A DNA stretch of 64,000 nucleotides from Balneolales bacterium ANBcel1 (GTDB taxonomy: Bacteria; Bacteroidota; Rhodothermia; Balneolales; Natronogracilivirgulaceae). The translations under genes were made by a program, and so were the position numbers. Shown here in pieces: positions 34,990 through 44,450 of the stretch; positions within the stretch are counted from its first letter, which is position 1, and each line of letters opens with the position of its first letter. The DNA is taken from assembly GCA_029688905.1 (NCBI GenBank), contig JARULB010000003.1:248001-312000 (forward strand), in the 5' to 3' direction. The notes beneath the pieces were generated by a model. That model was not told the origin of the DNA. It did no database searches and saw only the letters and a list, made by a program, of their open reading frames with translations.

Positions 34990-35559
34990 TCAGAAAAGGC
35001 GGGTCTGGGTCGTGTCTCTCTTTTCGGCCTGTTCTATCCGTGGGCGGGCATGCTGTCCGCGGTATATCGGGAGCATTTCCGGAGCAAACTTACGGTCAAA
35101 CATCCTGCGGGCAAAACCCTGCAGCGCTTTTTGTCCGTTGTTTGTGATGGCCAGCATGCCGCTGTCATACTCCTGCAGAAAGCCGAACTGGCGAAGGTCA
35201 TTGACGATCAGGAAGGAGAGCTGGGGAATAAAGCCGGTTTGTGACTCGATGTGACTCCGGTGGTTGTTGTCGTCCGGCGGATAGACCGCCATACCCAGAA
35301 TATTGAATTCCACCTCGGTAAGAGGATAACCGGCGGAGTCTTTGGTCAGCAGCTTGTCCCAGGCACTCTGGCTGTAGTGCAAGCCGAACCAGAACTTGGC
35401 CTCTTTGACCAGTTTTCTGGACAGCGCACAGGCAAAATACTCTCCGGAGGATGCTTTTTGGGGTTCGCCACGCGAGCGGTACATGCCCACCAGAGATGCC
35501 AGGTCCAGCATCTGCAGATTGGGCGGATACATAAAAAAGTCATCTGACTTTTTTTGCAT
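34990..35559 (-). CDS. Unrecognised protein downstream of topA
   Basis: A 189-aa soluble protein with no signal peptide. The ATG at 35559 has GAGGT seven bases upstream, and it begins 10 bp after the topA stop, so the two are very likely cotranscribed; a longer frame from 35682 would overlap topA. An LTEVEFNILGMAVYPPDDNNHRSH segment and the final QFGFLQEYDSGMLAITNNGQKAL segment suggest a winged-helix end (strand-turn-strand then ALQGFARRMFD helix). No family recognised. It could be a DNA- or RNA-binding partner of topoisomerase, but that is a guess. Confidence 0.7.
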   Translation of the reverse strand: MQKKSDDFFMYPPNLQMLDLASLVGMYRSRGEPQKASSGEYFACALSRKLVKEAKFWFGLHYSQSAWDKLLTKDSAGYPLTEVEFNILGMAVYPPDDNNHRSHIESQTGFIPQLSFLIVNDLRQFGFLQEYDSGMLAITNNGQKALQGFARRMFDRKFAPEMLPIYRGQHARPRIEQAEKRDTTQTRLF

Positions 35560-35569
35560 GGCTACCTCA

Positions 35570-38155
35570 CTACCCGACTTTTTGTTTGATGAGATCCAGA
35601 ACGGCTCCCATATCCATCGACTCGGGGTCTTTTCCTTTTGGGATACTGATGTTCTTTTTTCCGTATTTAATATACGGACCATAGCGTCCGGTCATAATCT
35701 GGATTTTTTCACCATGTTCGGGATGCTCCCCCATATCCTTGATGACCGAAGAGGTGGCTCTGCCCTTTTTCATCGATTTCTGCTTGAGCAGCTCCACGGC
35801 CCTGCCAAGTTCGACGTCAAGAACATTGTCGGTGGCCGTCAACGACTGAAATACCCCGTCGTGCACCACATAGGGACCAAACCGTCCAATTCCCGCCTTG
35901 ACCTCCTTCCCGGTTTCCGGATGTTCGCCCAATGACCGGGGCAGGGACAGCAACCTGACCGCCGTATCAAAATCTACCTCTTCCGGTTTCATTCCTTTCA
36001 GCAGTGATACCCGCTTGGGTTTGGGGGCGGCCCCTTTTTTCTTTTTATCACCGCCCTCCGGAGTTTCACCAAGCTGGACATACGGCCCGAAACGACCGGA
36101 AAGCACAAAAATCTCTTCTCCGGTTTCCGGATGCTTTCCAAGAGATTCCGGCCCTTTTTTACTCTGTGAAACCAGCTCCTGCAACTTCTCAACCGTTATA
36201 TCGCTGGGAGCGAGGCTTTCCGGTATAGAGCTCATCACCTCTTCCCCGTCCTCGCTTTTCTTCTGGACGTAGGGGCCGAAACGACCAAGGAACACCTTCA
36301 TGCCATTCAGTCCATCCACCGGCAAATCAATATGACGAGCCTCCTGCGGATCTATCTTGGACTCCTGATTCTCGACCATCGTCTTCAACCCTTTCTCCCC
36401 TTCATAATAAGATTTCAAATATTGAAGCCGGTTCTCCTTGCCTGTGGCGATGTCATCGAGTCGCTGCTCCATTTCGGAGGTAAACTGCTCATCCACCAGA
36501 TCGGAAAAATACTTCTCCAGCAGTTCGGTTACAGCAAATGCGGTAAACGTCGGCACTAGAGCATTTCCCTCTTTTCTCACATAATCCCGTTCCATAATGG
36601 TGCCAATAATGGTGGCATACGTACTGGGCCGCCCTACACCATCCTTCTCGAGCTGCTTCACCAGGCTGGCTTCCGTAAAACGGGCGGGGGGCTTGGTCTC
36701 ATGCTCAAGCGGTTTCACCTCCCTGCAGACAACCTCCTGATCCTGCTGCAATTCCGGCAGTACGGACTCGCGGTCCTCCAATGTCACATCCGGATCATCA
36801 CTCCCTTCAACATAGGCGCGAAAAAAACCGGGGAAGAGGATTTTCTTGCCACCGGCCTTGAATATTGCCTTTGACTGATCCGATTCGGCCAGAATTTGCA
36901 CATTGGTGAATTCCATCCGGGCTTCGGCCATTTGCGTAGCCATGGTACGCTTCCAGATCAGGTCATACAGTTTTGCTTCCCGGCCGCTCAAAACCGTATC
37001 CGATGGTGTGCGAAATGAGCTTCCCGCCGGACGTATCGCCTCGTGGGCCTCCTGGGCTCCTTTTGACTTGCCGGCGTATTTACGAACGCCATCACTCAGA
37101 TACTCCTTGCCGTACATGCGCTCAACAGCCGACCTGGCCGCTTCCACCGCCTGATTAGAAAGATTGGTCGAATCGGTACGCATGTAGGTGATGTACCCCT
37201 CCTCATACAGCTTTTGCGCTATGCGCATGGTATCGCGAGCGGAGTACCCAAACTTTCTGTTCGCTTCCTGCTGCAGGGTAGATGTGATAAACGGAGGAGC
37301 CGGCGATTTTTTTTGCGGACGTTTCTCAATGGACTGAACATGCCATCTGCCGGCAAGCAGCTCTTCCCGAAGTCCTTCGGCCTCCTCCTTGCCAAGCAGT
37401 GTCACTTTGCCGGGGTTTTTCAGTTTTCCCGTAGCTTCACTAAAATCCTTGCCCCCGGCCAGGCGCTTGTCATTCAGATGGGTCATTTCCGCTTCAAACT
37501 TCCGGGCGCCGGCCTCATCCGAAGTTTTCAAAACGGCCTTGAGGTCCCAGTAGCTCCCGCTGCGAAATCGCATCCGCTCCCGTTCCCGGTTCACCAGAAG
37601 CTGCACGGCGACCGACTGCACGCGTCCGGCCGACAAACCCGGACCAATTTTCTTCCACAGCAGGGGCGAAATGGTATATCCGGCCAAACGGTCGATAATT
37701 CTCCGGGCCTCCTGGGCATGAACCAGGTTCATGTTGATCTCCCGAAAGTCCTTCAGCGCCTGCTCGATGGCCTCCTGTGTTATTTCGTGGAAAACCATGC
37801 GCTTGACGGGAATTCGGGGGTTGAGCTCATCCATTATGTGCCATGATATTCCTTCACCTTCACGGTCTTCGTCCGTAGCCAGAATCAGCTCATCAGCCTC
37901 CTTGATCAGCTTCTTGAGCCGGGTGACGGTTTTCTTTTTCTGGGGTGAAATGACATACAACGGCTCATAGTCGTTGTCAACGTCAATCCCGAGTGTCGCC
38001 CACTTGTTTTTTTTCAGCTTTGCAGGTATCTCCCTGGCCGATGCCGGCAGATCGCGGATGTGGCCGTTGCAGGAATCCACGGTAATGGATTTCGGCAAAA
38101 ACTTCTTGATGGTTTTTGCTTTGGTAGGTGACTCGACAATGATAAGCGATTTCAT
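35570..38155 (-). CDS. topA: DNA topoisomerase I (type IA)
   Basis: An 861-aa enzyme that relaxes negative supercoils. The Toprim domain starts KSLIIVESPTKAKTI, with the acidic DxD/E in ATDEDREGEGISWH. The nucleophile Tyr is in EGYITYMRTDSTN, and ARFTEASLVKQLEKDGVGRPSTYA is the family core. The C-terminus has no zinc fingers; instead about four copies of a GRFGPYVQ-like unit (Toprim_Crpt-type repeats) run from about residue 620 to the end, as in many Bacteroidota. It is followed closely by an unknown gene. Confidence 0.96.
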   Translation of the reverse strand: MKSLIIVESPTKAKTIKKFLPKSITVDSCNGHIRDLPASAREIPAKLKKNKWATLGIDVDNDYEPLYVISPQKKKTVTRLKKLIKEADELILATDEDREGEGISWHIMDELNPRIPVKRMVFHEITQEAIEQALKDFREINMNLVHAQEARRIIDRLAGYTISPLLWKKIGPGLSAGRVQSVAVQLLVNRERERMRFRSGSYWDLKAVLKTSDEAGARKFEAEMTHLNDKRLAGGKDFSEATGKLKNPGKVTLLGKEEAEGLREELLAGRWHVQSIEKRPQKKSPAPPFITSTLQQEANRKFGYSARDTMRIAQKLYEEGYITYMRTDSTNLSNQAVEAARSAVERMYGKEYLSDGVRKYAGKSKGAQEAHEAIRPAGSSFRTPSDTVLSGREAKLYDLIWKRTMATQMAEARMEFTNVQILAESDQSKAIFKAGGKKILFPGFFRAYVEGSDDPDVTLEDRESVLPELQQDQEVVCREVKPLEHETKPPARFTEASLVKQLEKDGVGRPSTYATIIGTIMERDYVRKEGNALVPTFTAFAVTELLEKYFSDLVDEQFTSEMEQRLDDIATGKENRLQYLKSYYEGEKGLKTMVENQESKIDPQEARHIDLPVDGLNGMKVFLGRFGPYVQKKSEDGEEVMSSIPESLAPSDITVEKLQELVSQSKKGPESLGKHPETGEEIFVLSGRFGPYVQLGETPEGGDKKKKGAAPKPKRVSLLKGMKPEEVDFDTAVRLLSLPRSLGEHPETGKEVKAGIGRFGPYVVHDGVFQSLTATDNVLDVELGRAVELLKQKSMKKGRATSSVIKDMGEHPEHGEKIQIMTGRYGPYIKYGKKNISIPKGKDPESMDMGAVLDLIKQKVG

Positions 38156-38308
38156 GCGCGATTATTTAAGAATTAGAAACAGCTTTCCAGAATACAGAAA
38201 TCTGCAGACAAATAAATCAGCCAACTTCTCCATGATGGACTCGGAAGAGAGCCGCATCCCCGCATGCCGGCGCACCGCTTGTGGTCACCCGATAACAGCC
38301 TGCTCTGC

Positions 38309-38788
38309 TCAGGACTGAATTTCATCGATTGTCCGCAGCACTTCGGCGGCATGGTCTGCCGTATCGATCTTTTCGATCACGGCCTGAACGGTTCCGTCTG
38401 TATCTATAAAATACGCCGAGCGGGACGGACCTGTAAACGTCTTGCCATACATTTTCTTCTCGACAAGAGAATCGGTTGCCCGGGCAAACCGGTGCTCGGG
38501 ATCGGAGGCAAGAAGATAGTTAATTCCCAGTTTTTCAGCGTAGTTTTTGTGGGATCGGCAGGTGTCTTTACTGATAGCAATCAACCGGTACCCCTTCTGG
38601 GCGATACTCGCTGCCTTTTCCGCAAGACTGCTGTTCTGCCGATCACAACCGCTGGTGTTGTTTTTCATGTAGACCGATACGACCACCGGCCTGTCCAGCA
38701 AATCGGAAAAAGCGACACTTTTCTGCTGCTCTCCATCCAGAATTTCAATGGTGAAAGAGGTATCCAGCTTCTCTCCTTTTTTAATCAT
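38309..38788 (-). CDS. Peroxiredoxin (Bcp/AhpC-TSA family)
   Basis: A 159-aa thiol peroxidase. The peroxidatic Cys lies in KNNTSGCDRQNSS, where most Bcp proteins have DxTPGC. The resolving Cys normally five residues later is Ser. A second Cys occurs about 30 residues on (SKDTCRSHKNYAEKLG) and may serve instead. The later YGKTFTGPSRSAYFIDTDG segment, with Arg for active-site support, is typical. It lies 96 bp after the ArsR-type regulator and may be under its control. Confidence 0.88.
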   Translation of the reverse strand: MIKKGEKLDTSFTIEILDGEQQKSVAFSDLLDRPVVVSVYMKNNTSGCDRQNSSLAEKAASIAQKGYRLIAISKDTCRSHKNYAEKLGINYLLASDPEHRFARATDSLVEKKMYGKTFTGPSRSAYFIDTDGTVQAVIEKIDTADHAAEVLRTIDEIQS

Positions 38789-38884
38789 CTCGTTTTATGG
38801 TTTGGCGTGACTGTTTCAAACGGTTACTCCGATCATATCCAATCATCTAAAACCATTGAATCGTTCCTGTCCGGCTTTTTCTAC

Positions 38885-39187
38885 TCAGCGCTGCAATGTT
38901 TTCTTTGCGCATTCATAGATATCGAATATGCCCGCATCCGTCACAGAATAATACACGTACCGGCCCTCCTTCCGAAATGTTATTATCCCGTTTTTCCGTA
39001 ACAACGACAGATGCTTGGACACATTGGCCTGACATGCTCCGGTTGCCTCTACCAGACCGTTTACAGACTGCTCCTTCGATCTGAGTGCAAACAAAAGCCG
39101 CAGCCTCATCGGCTCCGCCATCAACTTCAGACGGGCAGCTACATCCTCAAACATACTGCTGTCATCATTAAGACTTGAACTGCTCAT
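38885..39187 (-). CDS. ArsR family transcriptional regulator
   Basis: A 100-aa winged-helix regulator. The helix-turn-helix reads SVNGLVEATGACQANVSKHLSLLRKNGI, followed by the wing FRKEGRYVYYSV. The usual ELCVCDL metal site is missing. Two Cys are present, one in the recognition region (TGACQ) and one near the C-terminus (IYECAKK), so a thiol-based sensor (sulfide- or redox-type) is possible. It sits upstream of and in line with the peroxiredoxin gene, which supports a redox link by context only. Confidence 0.88.
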   Translation of the reverse strand: MSSSSLNDDSSMFEDVAARLKLMAEPMRLRLLFALRSKEQSVNGLVEATGACQANVSKHLSLLRKNGIITFRKEGRYVYYSVTDAGIFDIYECAKKTLQR

Positions 39188-39441
39188 AATCCTTACAATC
39201 TAAATTTCTGTTTCTCCAATGATCAATCAGCCGGCAACTCCGCTCCTGATTACAATAATTAAAAAATACTAACAAAACCAGCCTGACAAGAGCTGCGTTG
39301 CCGCCGGAACTACAGCAATGATTGTGCCGAATACTCATTATTTATCATTGCAACAGGTTTTCGTGTGCGGTTTCCCTCTCAGTTGTGTACTTTACATCCA
39401 TTCCTTCCACCGATTTTTTCTACGGATCAGAACAACCGCCT

Positions 39442-40623
39442 ATGTCCGATGCATCGACATATACCCTCAGCCCATCCGGCCAGAACCGGACTCAAACCGA
39501 GCAGGAGATCAGAAAAGCCTGTGACCTCATGGATCAAATCTACCAGGATGGGCACTATCCGAAAATGACAGTGTCTCGGTCATGGTCGAAACACAACCCT
39601 GTGATCGCCGGCGAGTTTGCAAAACCGCACGTTTACCGCTGGTACCTTCAGCGTGAACTCGCAAAGATGTTGAGCACCGGTGCCGAGATCACCATCTCTT
39701 CATCAAGAAAGGCCGTCTCCCTGAACGACCCCGCATTGCTGGATGCACTTGATGAAGATCACTGGGACTTCACCCAGAAGAAGCTGTTCCTGTTTCCCGC
39801 AGAACGGATCGACCTCTCGCTCGACCGCCTGGAGCACTATACCGGAACACCGGCAAGCGACTTCCAGCGGTACATCATGTTCACCAACTACGACATGCAT
39901 GTGGAGGTATTCAAGTCACGCTTCCCGGACTGCACGAAACCTGGAAGAAAAGTCCAGATGCCGGCCTATCACCACAAGCTGGAAAGCAATCTGGGCCTGA
40001 CGCTCATCAACATCGGGGTCGGCCCCTCCAACGCGAAAACCATCACCGATCACATTGCCGTACTGCGCCCGGATGCCATGATCATGGTCGGCCATTGCGG
40101 CGGACTCCGCAACCATCAGGAGATCGGCGACTTCGTACTCGCTTCCGGATATATGCGCGCCGACGGGGTGCTCGACAGTAGTATGCCGAAAAATGTCCCC
40201 ATCACCCCCAATTACCTGTTGAACCACCATCTCCAGACCGTCCTTGACGATGAAAAAATGACCTACCGCACCGGTACGGTGTACACCATCGACAACCGGA
40301 ACTGGGAGTTCATGAAACAGAGGGTCGTGAACGAAATACATGTCAGCCGGAGCATCGCCATCGACATGGAGTCGGCCACCGTGGCTACCAACGGGTTCCG
40401 CTACCGGATTCCCAATGCCACGCTGCTGTGCGTAAGTGATAAACCCCTGCACGGCAAACCCAAACTGGGGGAGTCGGCACAATCTTTCTACCAGAACTCG
40501 AAGGAGCGTCACCTCAATATCGTCATCAAAGCCATTGAGCTCTCCAAGGACTTTTTCCCCGGCGGAATGCCCAATGCCAGTATCCGTGCCCTGGATGAAC
40601 CGCTTATGGGTGGGGGGGGATGA
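39442..40623 (+). CDS. amn: AMP nucleosidase
   Basis: A 393-aa enzyme that hydrolyses AMP to adenine and ribose 5-phosphate. The N-terminal AMP nucleosidase domain reaches about residue 170. The nucleoside-phosphorylase fold then has the motif IGVGPSNAKTITDHIAVLRPDAMIMVGHCGG, the YTIDNRNWEFM segment and the IAIDMESATVATNG catalytic strand. The ATG at 39442 is used; an upstream frame would add 40 unrelated residues. The C-terminus ends with four Gly coded partly by a run of eight G (40612-40619), a potential slippage site just before the stop. Confidence 0.92.
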   Translation: MSDASTYTLSPSGQNRTQTEQEIRKACDLMDQIYQDGHYPKMTVSRSWSKHNPVIAGEFAKPHVYRWYLQRELAKMLSTGAEITISSSRKAVSLNDPALLDALDEDHWDFTQKKLFLFPAERIDLSLDRLEHYTGTPASDFQRYIMFTNYDMHVEVFKSRFPDCTKPGRKVQMPAYHHKLESNLGLTLINIGVGPSNAKTITDHIAVLRPDAMIMVGHCGGLRNHQEIGDFVLASGYMRADGVLDSSMPKNVPITPNYLLNHHLQTVLDDEKMTYRTGTVYTIDNRNWEFMKQRVVNEIHVSRSIAIDMESATVATNGFRYRIPNATLLCVSDKPLHGKPKLGESAQSFYQNSKERHLNIVIKAIELSKDFFPGGMPNASIRALDEPLMGGGG

Positions 40624-40689
40624 CCTTCTGCCATGTTTTCCGAGCAGAACCGCCTCTCACCTGGCTGATACCCGTAAACCGACCTGTCG

Positions 40690-41130
40690 ATGCCTTCCCA
40701 ACCCGTCTGCCGTATCGTCTCCGCTGAAGATATCCTCCCGCTTCGGGCACGGGAACTCAGATCGGGCAAGCCTGCCGACTCGGCCGCATTTCCCGAAGAC
40801 ACCTTTCCGGACACCCTTCATTTCGCCGCTTATATCGATGGTACGATCGCCGGCTGCCTCACCCTGATCCCTCGAAACACACCGCACCCCGCCTGGCAAC
40901 TGCGGGGGATGGCTACCGATAGCCCATTCCAGCGCATGGGCATAGGCTCCTCGCTGCTCACCTTTGCCGAAACACACCTGCGCTCGAAACAGAACCCGCT
41001 GCATATCTGGTGCAATGCCCGGGTCGCCGCCGTACCCTTTTACAAAAAGTCGGGCTATCGTGTTATATCACAGGGGTTTATCATCCAGGACATCGGACTC
41101 CATTACAAAATGGAGAAAATAATCCTGTAA
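40690..41130 (+). CDS. GNAT family N-acetyltransferase
   Basis: A 146-aa acyltransferase. The acetyl-CoA-binding motif A is visible as LRGMATDSPFQRMGIGSSLLTFAE, the Q/RxxGxG/A loop being QRMGIG. A strand PLHIWCNARVAAVPFYKKSGYRVISQGF forms motif B. The acceptor is unknown. It follows amn by 66 bp, so a shared transcript is possible. Confidence 0.85.
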   Translation: MPSQPVCRIVSAEDILPLRARELRSGKPADSAAFPEDTFPDTLHFAAYIDGTIAGCLTLIPRNTPHPAWQLRGMATDSPFQRMGIGSSLLTFAETHLRSKQNPLHIWCNARVAAVPFYKKSGYRVISQGFIIQDIGLHYKMEKIIL

Positions 41131-41476
41131 GGATTGCCCTGCGGCCAACTCTAATGTACGACAACTCCGGGGAATCAGCCGCCAGCTTCACGGTGTTCGA
41201 ATCCCTTGCCGATTCCGGAGCATCAGATAGTGCGTTTTCGTTTTTTCTGGTGCTTCCCACCGTTGTCACTGCACGATCCGGTTTTGAGTTTCTTGTCCCG
41301 TTCATTATTGCAGCATATTACGGTGTATCTGCCCGCCGGGCATCAGGATGGTCTTACTATACATGACAGCCGTCTTTGAGTTATCACCAAATTACCTGAA
41401 ATCTGCCGCTATATAACACCCCGAGAGCCTTTTCCCTTGCCAATAGCTTTATTCCCGCTATCATCGTTTACACCAT
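41131..41476. other. Intergenic region between GNAT and radC
   Basis: A 346-bp stretch. A frame at 41154-41366 could encode a 70-residue peptide with a hydrophobic C-terminal half, but it has no ribosome-binding site and no recognised family. Nothing else is supported beyond a likely radC promoter. Confidence 0.4.
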
Positions 41477-42181
41477 ATGTCGACCGATTTATACAAGCGC
41501 ACCCGCATGGTCAGGGATCTTGCGGAAGACGAACAGCCCCGGGAGCGACTCATCCGCCTGGGGGCCGATAATCTGACGGATGCCGAACTGGTGGCCATTT
41601 TGCTGCGCTCCGGCAGCAGAAAACAGAATGTCGTGGACACCAGCCGGCAGATACTGAGCCGGTTCGGGGGCTTGCACAAGCTGGTGAGAAGAAGCTGGCG
41701 GGAGTTACGTGTGATCGACGGCATTGCGGATGTAAAGGCAATTACCCTCGAAGCCGCTTTCGAACTATCCCGGCGCCTGCAATCCGGCCAGAACGGGAAG
41801 CCCGTCTTTTTCCGGACGCCGGAGGATGTGGCTGCATTTTTTGGTCCACGGCTTCGGGATCTTCAGACCGAACAGTTTCTTGTGGTATTTCTGAACGCCG
41901 CCAAAGCGGTTACCGGGCATCAGGTAATCAGCAAAGGTGGGAAAACGGCTACCATTGTCGATCCGGCCGAGGTTATGAGGCAGGCCATCATGAATGAGGC
42001 AAACAGTATCATCATAGTCCACAATCATCCCTCGGCAAACCGGAAAGCTTCCCGGGCCGATATCGCCATAACGAAAAAGCTGATGCAGGCCGGGGAGATG
42101 CTGGACATAACCCTGGATGACCATGTGATTATCGCCGGCCGAGACTATCTGAGTCTTCGCACGGAAGGGTTGATGGGCTGA
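41477..42181 (+). CDS. radC: RadC/JAB domain DNA repair-associated protein
   Basis: A 234-aa protein. The N-terminal UPF0758 domain (RLIRLGADNLTDAELVAILLRSG and a helix-hairpin-helix) is followed by the JAB/MPN metal-binding domain with the histidine motif IVHNHPSANRKASRADIAIT. RadC proteins have long been linked to repair, but the activity is uncertain. The stop codon lies inside the first unit of the heptamer tandem repeat that follows. Confidence 0.93.
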   Translation: MSTDLYKRTRMVRDLAEDEQPRERLIRLGADNLTDAELVAILLRSGSRKQNVVDTSRQILSRFGGLHKLVRRSWRELRVIDGIADVKAITLEAAFELSRRLQSGQNGKPVFFRTPEDVAAFFGPRLRDLQTEQFLVVFLNAAKAVTGHQVISKGGKTATIVDPAEVMRQAIMNEANSIIIVHNHPSANRKASRADIAITKKLMQAGEMLDITLDDHVIIAGRDYLSLRTEGLMG

Positions 42182-42280
42182 GGATCGATAGTTGAGGATC
42201 GATGGCTGAAGCATAATGGCTGCGGGCTGAGAGTCAATGGCTGAAGGTTGATGGTTACACGATGATGGGTTGATAATCGC
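42176..42280. repeat. Degenerate 7-bp tandem repeat, 15 units
   Basis: Fifteen consecutive heptamers in register: GGCTGAG, GATCGAT, AGTTGAG, GATCGAT, GGCTGAA, GCATAAT, GGCTGCG, GGCTGAG, AGTCAAT, GGCTGAA, GGTTGAT and so on. GGCTGAR recurs four times and GATCGAT twice. The first unit overlaps the end of radC, and the tract ends 80 bp before argS. Confidence 0.7.
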
Positions 42281-42359
42281 TTATGCCGCCATTAGAAATA
42301 CGGGCGTAGCTCTCTGAAAGCTCGTATATTGGGCTCCTCAATTATAACACAACAGGACT

Positions 42360-43994
42360 ATGTACGAGTATCTCGAGGAACTGATAAGAAACGCGCTTAA
42401 AAAGATTGCGCCGGAACTGGATAACCCTGAAATCACCATTGAAAAACCGAGGGTTCCCGAACACGGGGATGCCTCCACGAATGTTGCTCTTGCGCTTGCA
42501 AAAACACTGAAAAACAACCCGCGTGAGATAGCCCGACAGCTGGCCGGCCATATCGATGCCGCATCAGGCTACATTGAGAGTGTGGAAATAGCCGGACCCG
42601 GTTTTATCAATTTCCGGTTTTCTTCCGACTGGCTCTCAGAGAGGCTGACCGATGCGCATCGTGCTGGCAAAACCTTCGGACAAAGTGACCATCAGGCAGG
42701 AAAAAAGATTCAGGTGGAATTTGTAAGCGCCAATCCTACCGGCCCCCTCACTGTCGGCCACGGCCGGAATGCCGTGCTTGGGGACACTATTGCGCGCGTA
42801 CTGGAATGGACCGGAGCGGATGTCCAGCGCGAGTATTACTTCAACAACGCCGGCCGCCAAATGCGTGTGCTGGCCGAAAGTGTGCACGCCCGCTACCTGC
42901 AAGAGCTTGGAAAAGACGCTCCGTTTCCGGAAGGGGGTTATGAAGGGACCTACATCACGGAAATAGCCAAAAACGTGCGAAAAACACATGGCGACTCGCT
43001 CACCGATCCGAAGCACCTGTCTGTGTTTGGCAAGGCCGCCGAGGAAGAAATCTTCATGGATATCCAGAAGACCCTCGAGCGGATGAATATCACCATGGAC
43101 TCCTTTTTCAACGAAAACACGCTGTATGAAGACGGATCGATCGAACGGGTAGTGTCACAGCTTCGGGAAAAAGGGCTTATATACGAACAGGACGGTGCCA
43201 CCTGGTTTAAAACCACCTCCTTTGGAAAAGACAAGGATACGGTTCTCATCAAGAGCAGCGGCGAGCCGACCTACCGCCTGCCCGACATCGCCTACCACAT
43301 CAACAAACTCGAACGTGGTTTCGACCTGGCCATCGACATATTCGGTGCCGATCATATAGCCACCTATCCCGACGTAATTTCGGCGGTTCAGGCATGCGGC
43401 CACGACAGCAGCCGGATCGATGTAGTAGTCTATCAATTCGTTACGATTGTCAAGGACGGCAAGCCTTTCAAGATGAGCACACGCAAAGCCAACTTTGTGA
43501 CACTCGACGAACTGATGGATGAAGTGGGAGCGGATGTCACCCGGTTTTTTTTCCTGATGAGAGCGCCGGGAACCCATCTCGAGTTCGACATCGATGAGGC
43601 CCGGCAAGCCGGGGAGAAAAACCCGGTGTACTATCTGCAATACGCCCATGCCCGGATTCAAAGCATCATGAACAAGGTCAGGGACACCTATTCTTTCGAC
43701 AGTAAAACACCGGATTTCAGCCTGCTGACTCACGAAGCGGAAGCCACTCTCACAAAACGTTTACTGGAGTTTCCGGAAGTGATTGTGGTTACGGCCTCAC
43801 TGCGGGAGCCTCACAAACTGATCGGCTACCTCAACGACCTGGCAACGGCTTTCCATAAATTCTATCACGATTGCAGAATTCTCGGAGAGGACGAGGAGCT
43901 GGCTTTTGCGCGGACTGAGTTGCTCACCGTTACCGCCAACGTACTGGCAAACGGCCTCGGAATACTAGGCATCTCGGCCCCCGAAAAAATGTAA
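42360..43994 (+). CDS. argS: Arginine--tRNA ligase
   Basis: A 544-aa class I synthetase charging tRNA-Arg. The N-terminal additional domain is present (EIARQLAGHI...GFINFRF). The HIGH box appears as NPTGPLTVGHGRN and the KMSKS-like loop as FKMSTRKANFVTLDEL, as in many ArgRS. The C-terminal anticodon-binding DALR domain ends with ILGISAPEKM. AGGA precedes the ATG. Transcription is probably separate from radC, given the repeat tract between. Confidence 0.96.
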   Translation: MYEYLEELIRNALKKIAPELDNPEITIEKPRVPEHGDASTNVALALAKTLKNNPREIARQLAGHIDAASGYIESVEIAGPGFINFRFSSDWLSERLTDAHRAGKTFGQSDHQAGKKIQVEFVSANPTGPLTVGHGRNAVLGDTIARVLEWTGADVQREYYFNNAGRQMRVLAESVHARYLQELGKDAPFPEGGYEGTYITEIAKNVRKTHGDSLTDPKHLSVFGKAAEEEIFMDIQKTLERMNITMDSFFNENTLYEDGSIERVVSQLREKGLIYEQDGATWFKTTSFGKDKDTVLIKSSGEPTYRLPDIAYHINKLERGFDLAIDIFGADHIATYPDVISAVQACGHDSSRIDVVVYQFVTIVKDGKPFKMSTRKANFVTLDELMDEVGADVTRFFFLMRAPGTHLEFDIDEARQAGEKNPVYYLQYAHARIQSIMNKVRDTYSFDSKTPDFSLLTHEAEATLTKRLLEFPEVIVVTASLREPHKLIGYLNDLATAFHKFYHDCRILGEDEELAFARTELLTVTANVLANGLGILGISAPEKM

Positions 43995-44042
43995 CTCCGC
44001 AAGATCAAGACGGTCATTGCCATCCCGAACGGTGGGCGGCAC

Positions 44043-44450
44043 CTATTTCTGGTAGCCCGATCGTGGCATATCCAGCCGGTTACGGGACCATTCATACGCC
44101 TCGTTGAGAGAGAACACCGTCTTGTGCTTCACCCCCGAACCGATACGTGACTTTTGCCACCACATTAGCATGGTGAGGTAAAGCCGCATGACAGGGGAGG
44201 AAACCACCATGGCGGTACCGGCAAGATCGTGGCTGCCAGAATTTCCCAGCCAACGGATCAGCATCTCCCGAACCTCTCCCGAAAGATGATTCATCTCCCT
44301 CAAATCAATCACGAAACAGTATTCGTCGTCCCGCGACTGAAACATTTCGAGCCGCTGAAGGAACCGTTCCATATCCTCCCGTGACTCCTTTCCGGAAAAT
44401 GTAATGATGACAATCGGCCAGCGATTATCATCGATATCAATAACTGCCAT
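44043..44450 (-). CDS. SpoIIAA/STAS-like small protein
   Basis: A 135-aa cytoplasmic protein with the strand-helix alternation of SpoIIAA/STAS-like folds: WPIVIITFSGKESREDMERFLQ, EYCFVIDLREMNHL at the position of the STAS functional loop, and a helix EVREMLIRWLG. A C-terminal helix with NEAYEWSRNRL ends the domain as in the SpoIIAA-like group. No phosphorylatable Ser is evident in the loop. Role unknown. It lies between convergent argS and the SAM-adenosyltransferase gene upstream on the same strand. Confidence 0.6.
   Translation of the reverse strand: MAVIDIDDNRWPIVIITFSGKESREDMERFLQRLEMFQSRDDEYCFVIDLREMNHLSGEVREMLIRWLGNSGSHDLAGTAMVVSSPVMRLYLTMLMWWQKSRIGSGVKHKTVFSLNEAYEWSRNRLDMPRSGYQK

Noticed and set aside
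41154-41366. Possible 70-residue peptide between GNAT and radC
   Set aside because: No ribosome-binding site, no recognised family, and the composition does not separate it from noncoding DNA.
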